Shown in pieces: positions 55,547-64,000 of a stretch of DNA of 64,000 bases (its first letter is position 1; the number at the start of each line of letters is the position of its first letter). This stretch comes from Limnoperna fortunei (lineage: Eukaryota > Mollusca > Bivalvia > Mytilida > Modiolidae). The notes below the pieces were generated by a model that did no database searches, had not been told where the DNA came from, and worked only from the letters and a program-made list of their open reading frames with translations. The stretch spans positions 38,048,067 through 38,112,066 of the forward strand of contig OX104120.1 in NCBI GenBank assembly GCA_944474755.1, read 5' to 3'. The position numbers were made by a program, and so were the translations under genes.

Positions 55547-57144
55547 TACACTTGGCCAAAAGTTAGGGACCACCAGGTTTGCTTAAAAAAATAGAAAAAA
55601 ATGATTGTTTCTAGTTCTTTGTACATATGTTATAAACTAAAGCTAGGTTTGTAGTATCTGTTGTTAAAATTTTTACATCGCTCGATTCACGTTATACAAT
55701 AACAATAGAGATTTTTAAAATACTACCCTCAGCTTTTGAAAACCCAAGTTTGGCGCCTTTTTCACTTCATCATGTGCACGTGCGTAACAGGTAAAATTTT
55801 TCCTGTTTTGAAATCATTTCAACATGGTACGTCGAAATCTAGCAGATGCAGATAGATGGCAAGCACTTGCTATGATAAGGGCTGGAATGACACCGCGGCA
55901 TGTTTCAGATAGGTTCAATGTTAGCCATTCTGTCATCAGTCGGCTAACGAGACGTTATAATTAAACTGGTATTGTTGGGGAAATGCCAAGATCAGGGCAA
56001 CCGAACAAGACAACAGAGAGAGAAGACTACTTCGAAGACTTGCTAGACAACAACCTTTTACCGCTGCAAACAGGTTGCGTAGTCGATGGAATGTCTATGT
56101 TAGAATCAGTAGACGGACAGTAAACAGAAGGCTAAACTGCGGAAGACTTTTAGCACGGAGACCAATAAAGCGACCAGCAGTTACACAAAAACATAAGGAT
56201 GCCCGGCTGCAGTGGGCGTTTGACCATATCGGGTGGAATATTCGCTCTTGGAAAAAATTCATTGTTCCGACGAAAGTGTTTTCTTCTGAAACCAGTGATG
56301 GTAGGATGCGCGTATGACATCAACGCAACACAGCTTTTGATCCTGCACATGTTCTGGGAACAACAGCTTTTGGTGGTGTCGGAGTGACAGTTTGGGGCTG
56401 CTTCTCATATGACTGTAAGTTAGACTTGTATCCATTAGATTAGATTAACTGCTTTAAAATACAGAGATCAGATTCTTAACCCTCGTATTGTGTGCATCGA
56501 CTTGGAAACAGAGCCGTGTTCCTGGACGACAATGCAAGACCTCAGAGCACGCATCGTCAAAGACTATCTTGCAAATTGAGACGTTACCATGATCTGCCAT
56601 GTCTACGGATATGAATCCGATAGAGCATGTTTGGGAATATCTCAGCCGAAAAGTGAATGAACGTGACCCTCCTTGTCAGAACATTCAAGAATTGCGTGAT
56701 ACTTTAATTCAGGAGTGGCGGCAATTCCCTCAGCGTAGACTTGTCCAGAGCATGAGAAGACGAGTTCAAGAACTGCACCAGAAGCGTGGTGGATACACAC
56801 GATATTGGACTCCTTTCTTGTGAACAAATGTTTAAAAATGATTTCTTCTTACATCTTAATAATCACCAACCTGCCTACTCTTTGTATGTAAAATTATCAG
56901 CGGTTCAAACTGAAACTTTTTTGGGGTTATGATTTTGCAGTTTTATGGCATATTTTTACAAACGATATCTTGTTGGTCTTTTCTATACATTTTGAATAGT
57001 AAAATCATAAACTTCTTGAAAATAGGCGACTATTTTAAACGAAACGTGAAATGAACAATGGATGGTTATATATCGATAAAAATATTGGTTTAAAAAAATC
57101 ACCTCGGCTAAAATCCTGGTGTACCTAACTTATGGCCAAGTGTA
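55547..57144 (+). mobile_element. Tc1/mariner-type DNA transposon, 1.6 kb, inactive
   Basis: Terminal inverted repeats TACACTTGGCCAAAAGTTAG (55547) and its partner CTAACTTATGGCCAAGTGTA (ending 57144). TA lies directly outside both ends, the expected target duplication. Encloses one degenerate transposase. Confidence 0.95.
55824..56823 (+). pseudogene. Tc1-type transposase, broken by stops and frameshifts
   Basis: Blocks in order: MVRRNLADADRWQALAMIRA and GMTPRHVSDRFNVSHSVISR (paired-like helix-turn-helix), then a stop near 55960. A frameshift follows near 56025 into RISRRTVNRRLN and GRLLARRPIKRPAVTQKHKD, then HKDARLQWAFDHIGWNIRSW. A further shift gives SDES (first catalytic Asp, near 56272) and GFGGVGVTVWGC-like text. 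DDNARPQ (second Asp) is near 56525, and DMNPIEHVWEYL (catalytic Glu) with QSMRRRVQELHQKRGGYTRY lies at the end. The DD34E layout is that of Tc1-like transposases. At least one stop and three frame changes rule out activity. Confidence 0.93.
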
Positions 57145-60100
57145 TATATTGTTTATATATAAATTTAAAGGGGACCTTACATTACAAAAGATGAAATTGT
57201 GCTTGGTTTGAAATGTTTTTTAGATGATCATGTTTGTCATTTAACTCTTGCTATAACGTTGTCTGCAATCTGTTCACCCTCAATAAATATCGCGCTACAA
57301 TCTTTATGTGACAATGATCCATTTGTATTTAGGAATCTTACGCGAAAGGCGAATGTTCATTAAGGTTATTGAGTAACGTTTAAGCTTTTAACTGACATTT
57401 TATAACTTTTGACTTAAAGCTTGAAATCGTACTGATGCTGTGTATTGATTTTCAGTGTAAAGATTGTATTATTTAGATTGTTAAAATCCCTTTAGTATTT
57501 GCCGTTTAACTAATTCGAACAAAATGTGCTTTGTAATACTTTACTTTCAAATACTATGATTTTATTTTGACATTTTGTTTGGTGTTCCATGCAGGTAAAA
57601 TTGTATATGTTTATAGCTTCCCGATATACGTTTTACATGCGATGAAAAAGTGATTCTGTTCTCAAATGAAAAGTATCGAAATACATATATTATTAATTGA
57701 AACAATTTACCCACTTGTTGATCGAAGGACATTAATAAGAACATTTCACTGTTTCTCTGCATGCATCAGTACCAAATTAAATATATGTATAGCCAAGTTA
57801 AAATAAGTTGTCTTACCTTACTGTCAAAACTAGATTCATGTCAATATAATGCTGGAAAGGTTATTGCCTCTAATAAATAAGTAACAAGGCAAACACATAT
57901 TGAGACGTATTGGAACAAATAATTGTGCTTTCAGTAGACATGCTAGATTGATCAACTTACGAGGTCGTGATGATAACATGTGTTTGCTTTTAAACAGTCC
58001 GAAACATGTCGGATATCTTTTCGAAATTAAAATTCATATGTCACATGTATAGTCAGCCTACTGGTGTAAAGGCGATAAAGATAAATGGTTGTGATAAAAG
58101 CCTAAAACAACATGGATTATTATAATTTATTACCATGGTAAATTACAGCGTTAGTACTGAGGAAGTCATTGGCATTGTTTGCTGCTATGGTTTTTCTATT
58201 TTAATCGGCTTGTTGTTTGTCTTTAATTTATATTGTTGATGCAGTTCTTAACGCATAATAAAATACAGTGTCATTACGTTAAATATGATACAAATGCAAA
58301 TGCAACGAGTGACAAACAATATTTGTTAATGATCATTATTGTAATAACGTGTTAATATCTGCCAAGCAGAAATCATGGGTGCGTTTTATTTATTTATGAT
58401 TTATTAAATGTCTTATGTTTGTTATTTTGTTTTTGATATATACTGTCTTTATACTTTTGGTTTGAACTTTGATATGTGGATTGTCTTTTTGACAGTTGTC
58501 TTGGTGTTCACCTTCATTTATAAACAAAAAGGTATTCATATTTAAGTGTAAAAATATTTGTCCAATCTAATGGTTGGGAGAACGCTTGAAGAGTAATTTG
58601 AGGGTCTTTGGACACTTAATATTTGTACTGCTTAGCACAACATCTGGATAACAATATTTAAGTGTAAAACCTAATAAAAGCTATAAGTCAATGGATAATG
58701 CAAACATACACAACTCAAAAACAAAGCGAGTAAAAAGTTGGTCAACTAATGTCCTGACTCTAATTATACACCTGTTAAGTTATTTATTTGTGTCAAGAAA
58801 GGACTATCAAGGAAGACAAAAAACGTATGATTCCACGACATGTATAGTTCTATCATGGTTTACAAATAAATACTTTATTAATGTGATTTTTGTCTTTTCG
58901 TATTTTATAATAGAATACAAATTGATAAGATTAAACCTAACAGACATTTAAAGTCATACTAAGAACATCCTTATAACAAATTAAAATCTAAAGAGAAAAA
59001 TTCTCAAGGTTTTAATTACATTGTAAATTGTTCGATATCAGTCGTGCGCCTTTGTTACAAAACCCTTAAAAAGCTTCAGCAACCAAGGCAGAAAGTTTGA
59101 AAATGAGTGTCCCGACATTGTTAATGAGTACAGTAAAACAAGCAAAATATGTATAATTATGTAATACATAAAATATGTATAAAGTATAAGAACATCATTT
59201 CAATGTAAAAAAGATCTCATTAACACATGGTAAACATTACCTCACTATAATACTACATTTGCACGATGGATACACACGAAAGCTACTAACCTTATTCCAA
59301 AATGGCATACAAATGCAAAAAAGTAATTTTATTGTTGCTATCAAATTTAAACTATGTATACTATGGTTACAGATTTAATACCTTTGTTTCTGCAGAGCAT
59401 ACCTATCGGTATATTTACAATCTGAATTTACTTTTAATAGAAATATGAGCCTTTTTATCACGATTAGGTCGGTACAGCAGAAATACATGTGGGATTTAAT
59501 TGATAAAATGTCCCTTTTTATTGTTTCATTTCGAACTGACCTTATCTGTTAAGTGTAATTTATTTTATTCAATATTCGAGTTTCAAACTGTCTGCTTCTG
59601 TATTCTTAATATTTTTGTTTCGAAAAGACAAAGATTACGATACGTTACGTGTTTTTATCCTGATGTTATTTTGTATCTGTCTGCCTCTATATGGTATTAT
59701 AATTTCTATTAACATTTTGTGCTTATTTTTTGTTGTTGTTGTTTATTTATTTATTAATTTTTTGTATCTTTTAACTTAGTTTACCTAATGTTTGGGAACT
59801 TTATTGTATACGGACTGTGTGGATTCAGTATTTGTGACGTTTTAGGTGTTAGAACGTTTGAGTTTGTTAATTTTGTGCAAGTGTCTATTTGTTAAAAATA
59901 ATATGTTTCTCGGTGTCCGTCTTGTTAAGGTAATACTTCAGTAGGAGTGAATGGCATATAACTGTTTAAATCCCACTAAAAAAACGTACATGTAATTTAG
60001 TTATTAACTTAATTGATTAGCTGTTGTTTGTACAAAAAACATATTGATTCACATTAAACATAAAACTACACTTACACAATACCGAACAAACAAAAGCAAA

Positions 60101-61720
60101 TCTAATTATCTAAAGCCTATATAAATCAAATCAAATTATGTAATGCCTATTAAAAAGTAGCGAGTCCTTTACCAGTGGACAAAATCCATATCTAGATACA
60201 CGATAGAAGTGGAAACAATCTAGAATAAAACACAACAGTTATAAGTAAAGTAAACATACTATACATGTAATAACAAGTAATAAATAGATATAATGCGATG
60301 TTGTGTACTTGTTTAATTCGTTTAAACAACGTGTGGTTTGGTCACAAATTTTGTTGAAGAAAAATCATTTTGTGGTATATTTTTTGCAACTGAAATACTG
60401 CTTAAATTGTAAAACCAACACTCATGGCAATGGAGATACTATTGTCTGCCAAAATAGGAAACATCTTGTCTTTACATTTGTCTTGAACAAGCAAACATGA
60501 CCATAAAACATACAATAAAGGTAACAAAAGCGACAAATGCAATATATCTAGACTATATAAAAGTAATCACTTAAAAATGAAACATATTAAGCTGTTAAAG
60601 AATGAAGAAAATAATTTACCAAAAAGTACAGTACCAAACATGTTTACCTTAATTTTTTTCTACGAGTAACGTTCGTGACAAGATTTTTATAGTTTAATGA
60701 AGAGTTTTTTCATCTCTAAAAATGATATTTAATTACATTATATCTTGAAGCAATCTAAGATGAAAGTAGGATTAAGTCTTTTGAACGCTTTAATTTGATA
60801 AAGTGTTTGTTTAAAGATGGGCAAAATCGAGTCAGCAGAACGTTTTAAAGATTTACGCGGTAATAGGTTCTAAAAGATGTTTTTTGTATGGTTCCTACAT
60901 TTTTCTTTATTTCGACAAACCTTGATGTAAAGGTCTTGTCTAAAAGTAAATAAAAAAAGTGAACACTAATATTAGACCCTTCAAGTGTCATTAAATGCAC
61001 TACCAGATCAGATTTCAATCAAATTGCTTACATAAGAAAAAATTCATTTCTTTAAAACCATCTAGTTTACAGTTTTAATTGTCTATAAAAGAATGTAGCA
61101 AAGTTAAGTTTTAATGCCTTCTTATTTAATGGATATTTCTACGCAATGCGGAAACACTTATTAACAGTGAGAATAATAAGTGCCAGAAAACCCTGCATTT
61201 TGTCATTAATCAGGCCTTCAAGAAAATTACTAGTGAAATTATTGAAGGACTAATAAATATGTTGTCGAGTAAGGTCATGTAACATCTACTCTCGATACAC
61301 AGAAAACCTCAGAAATAATCACTTTAAGGTTATGGCTTATATTAATAATAAATAAAAGAATTATAATTATGACAGTTGTTACCACTGCTTGAAGATTTTT
61401 ATTGACAGGCTCTTATAAAAAACACGAAAAATTAGGCAGGACTCTACAAAGGATGCCATTTGCTGACAATCGATGTTATGCAGCAGGAGAAGTATGCTCT
61501 ATAAATTTCGAACAGACTGTTAATTAATCCCTCATGATTTGAAATTATAATTCGTCAGCCATGTTACCAATTTCGAGATCTGCCAACAACTAAAGCATTG
61601 CTAGAAATGTGAATTTCCTACATGTAATACTCGTTCATAAATGTTTAAGACATGCAAAATGTAAGCAGCCCATTGCTATTAACTTATTATCTATTCCGGA
61701 TGTTTATCATAAAGTGTGTA
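57145..61720. other. 4.6 kb of AT-rich DNA, no gene recognised
   Basis: Open frames here (for example 57562-57762, 58691-58951, 59500-59712) have intron-like composition and no recognisable motif. 58380-58530 and 59690-59930 contain T/G-rich text like the 3' ends of dispersed retroelements, not assigned. No splice-bounded exon of either host gene was found. Confidence 0.45.
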
Positions 61721-61724
61721 CTAT

Positions 61725-61795
61725 GATTGTTTGGTTGTTTTAACGTCCAGCAAGCAGTGTTTTGGCTATATTCAGGATGAAAATAAGTCAACTAT
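61725..61795 (-). mobile_element. Retroposon family B, tail fragment
   Basis: GTTTTAACGTCCAGCAAGCA, GTGTTTTGGCTATATTCAGG, ATGAAAATAAGTCAAC: the reverse 3' end of the family. Confidence 0.65.
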
Positions 61796-61956
61796 TCAAC
61801 GAGGAAAAATGCGATTTCAAATTTGTTTGTCATTTCGTTTTTTTTATTACAACATACGATGTGGGCTTGAAACCTTTTCAGTACATGCATCAAGACAAAA
61901 AAGAATCAGTTTATAGCTGATCAAGGTATACAAAAATAAGCAAATGCATTATGAAA

Positions 61957-62022
61957 GCCTCTATAGCTCAGTGTGTTAAAGCACTGGTCTCGTAAACCCT
62001 GAGTCCGACTCTCTCTAGGAGC
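61957..62022 (+). pseudogene. tRNA-Thr(CGT) pseudogene
   Basis: GCCTCTATAGCTCAGTGTGT gives the acceptor 5' strand and D-arm. CTGGTCTCGTAAACC gives the anticodon arm with CGT. GAGTCCGACTC is a B-box/T-arm-like block and TAGGAGC an imperfect acceptor 3' strand. The variable region and part of the T stem are lost (about 6-7 bases short), so the cloverleaf cannot close properly. No SINE body follows. Confidence 0.8.
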
Positions 62023-62532
62023 GAATTTGCTACTTTTTTACCTATTCATTCAATTTCTATACAGGAACATTTGATATATATATATAAAGAAAGTACAAAC
62101 TTTTAGAATGTTTTCAAGAAGATATAAAATCAATCATTCTAGCGAAAAAAAAATTATAAATGCGATAACCTGCTTAAATATATTAAATTTGCAATGACGT
62201 ATTGAAGCGACGCTGATCAAGCATTATTCACCTACTTGCGACTGCAAAAGCATGGCACTGCTTAAAACACGTCACGCACTATCAGTTCCGAACGTTGATT
62301 TCTTAATATTTTATAAACAAGCCTAATACCCTTGCTACTTTTATTCTAATAATAAATCTCAGGAATGTTAAAAATGTTTGTCACATTTGAAGTTTATTTT
62401 GATGTCTGTATAAAGATATCACGAAATAATCCAAGTAATTCTTTTACTTTCATCAATTATGACAATCTGACAATGTTTAATATTTGATCTTTCTTATAAT
62501 AGAATCAGCCTATAAAAATACACGACAGTTGA

Positions 62533-63055
62533 TTGATTGATTGATTGATTGATTGATTAATGGTGTTTAACGCCCGAGCAGCATTATTTCAGCTATATTC
62601 AGGCGATGAACATGAAATGGATGATAAAATGAACATGAAATGATGATGAATGAAAATGGGATGGGACACAAGGAAAAATAGGGGTAACGGATTTTAGATT
62701 GCCACTGGCAAATGGGAGGATGGATAGGGTCGGGCAATTCAGCCTCCTGTAGCGGGATCGAAATCGCTACTCATAGCGAATACTACAGCAGCGTTCTTTA
62801 ACGTGCGACGAACGTGGCATTTTTCCCAACACGGTGCACTCATATGGTTTGCGGTCAGGTTTTCCGTATTATGGCCTGACAACCCCAGCTTGCCAGGGGT
62901 ACCCCATTCAACCACCTGGGGCACACATCCCAGTCGGTCTTTAGGCAAACCGACCTGACACGCCGGTCAGGGTACTGGGCGCTATTTAGTCGCCTTTTAC
63001 GACAAGCTAGCGCGACTGCGGTCTATTCTTTTGGCCACCCGGATCCCGCACGGGG
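62533..63055 (-). mobile_element. Retroposon family B, complete 523-bp insertion with a 13-bp target duplication
   Basis: Flanked by ACACGACAGTTGA at 62520-62532 and 63056-63068. Read on the minus strand it starts GTCCCCGTGCGGGATCCGGG, contains GTCGTAAAAGGCGACTAA, CATATGAGTGCACCGTGTTG and CCTGAATATAGCTGAAATAA. It ends GCGTTAAACACCATTAATCA with (ATCA)n. The tail is like that of SINE family A (GCGTTAAACACC), suggesting the same LINE partner mobilises both. No coding capacity. Confidence 0.92.
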
Positions 63056-63347
63056 ACACGACAGTTGAAAAGAAGATTATTGTTTTGCTATGCTATTATA
63101 ACAAACCTATAAATATCGACATCACTATTGAACAAATCGTAGTTAGGGAATAACAATCAAGTAACGTACTTTTTTAAGTCATGCAGAAGTTTAATTTGTG
63201 TCATAAATATTACTGCACAGTCTTACAAAACAAGTCAAGAACGGAAATGGGGAATAACTCAAAGAATTAACATTCTAACAATGGAATATTAAACAACCCA
63301 ATGTTCCATATGTCCTCAGAGAATGGCAAAGAAACCCTAATACCTAA

Positions 63348-63420
63348 GGTCCCCCACAACGATGCCATAATATAGTTGAAAAATTGCTGAAAGTGGCGTT
63401 AATCACCATTCAAAGAAACC
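63348..63420 (+). mobile_element. SINE family A tail fragment
   Basis: GATGCCATAATATAGTTGAA, AAATTGCTGAAAGTGGCGTT, AATCACCATTCAAAG: the last 70 bp of the family. Confidence 0.75.
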
Positions 63421-64000
63421 ATACCTGAGGCAAGCTGAAATTGATCCTTGAATATTGAAGCATGTTACTTTCCTTTTAAGCCCCCAGATACAAAAAGAAC
63501 CAACATTAAAAACGGCTTACACGAAACATAATGCCTGGACCGATGCAAAACTGTGGTAGGGTTATACGTGGTAAAATATACATTATGTGGCTGGTGTTGG
63601 GTGAAAACAATTAACATTTGGCGACAAAATTTACGTAAAGTGTAGATACATCTGTCCTCATGTTGACGCTTTTAGTTGAAATGGTCAGCATCAAATCAAT
63701 TACTGATGTAAAATGCAGTTAAGACACTTGAAGCACGTTTTGCAAGGTCATAGTTAATAATTTTATTTTTGTTTTTAGCACCTGTCAACATACAAAATAA
63801 GGAATAAAAAAATACTGAGCAATACTAAATAAAGTGGAAAAAACAGGTCATGATGGTGATGATGATTAACACAAATATTGAGCAAAATCAATGCATTCAC
63901 TTGACAACGAAACGGTCAAAACCATTGGCATGTTAAATGCACGTCAATTGATTAAACATTTCCTTTATCATACTTAAGTTTAATGTATAAGATAACAATT
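63421..64000. other. Spacer, nothing recognised
   Basis: No gene or repeat family identified. Confidence 0.4.

Overview
The window is an AT-rich, intron-rich, transposon-dense invertebrate nuclear sequence. It is most likely from a bivalve, and a mussel of the Mytilus type is my best guess. The guess rests on the dispersed repeats: tRNA-derived SINEs ending in a GCGTTAAACACC-type tail, long SINE-like retroposons with (ATCA)n tails, and a hammerhead-ribozyme retroposon whose wording I recall from mussel genomic sequence. The placement is from memory and was not tested by search.

Two host genes can be supported. On the + strand, ten exons between 4116 and 25482 encode the C-terminal half of cytosolic methionyl-tRNA synthetase (MARS1). 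They cover the cysteine-rich connective insert, the end of the catalytic core with the KFSKS loop, and the anticodon-binding helical domain up to a stop codon. All phases join without a break. The N-terminal part, including the HIGH motif, must lie before position 1. On the - strand, four exons between 53813 and 45637 encode the start of the extracellular domain of an anion-type Cys-loop ligand-gated channel (GluCl/GlyR/GABA-A-like). They splice in phase; the first coding exon(s) and everything from the Cys-loop onward were not found.

Layout. 1-4115: dispersed repeats and a decayed Penelope-like reverse transcriptase. 4116-25482: MARS1 exons with introns holding SINEs, MITEs and tandem arrays, including an array made from the exon 9/intron 9 boundary. 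25483-33700: an antisense LINE remnant, SINEs, a 740-bp fold-back element with an exact 6-bp target duplication, and a Ty3/gypsy 5' end (LTR, primer-binding site, start of gag). 33884-39200: an 80-bp perfect palindrome with hammerhead-like cores, a long (TA)n, then a CR1/Jockey-like LINE with a 2A-like motif and apparent 5' repeat monomers. 39200-53800: repeat-rich DNA that also holds the channel exons; it includes nested MITE/SINE insertions and a retrozyme with a well-formed hammerhead ribozyme inside a TTAA-flanked element. 54752-57144: another fold-back element and a dead Tc1-type transposon. 57145-64000: gene-poor, with a tRNA-Thr pseudogene and one complete 523-bp retroposon with a 13-bp target duplication.

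The most notable items are the hammerhead retrozyme (47609-48030), the amplified splice-donor array in MARS1 (24621-24934), and a set of three fold-back elements with short-satellite arms and 6-bp target duplications (29371, 49931, 54752).
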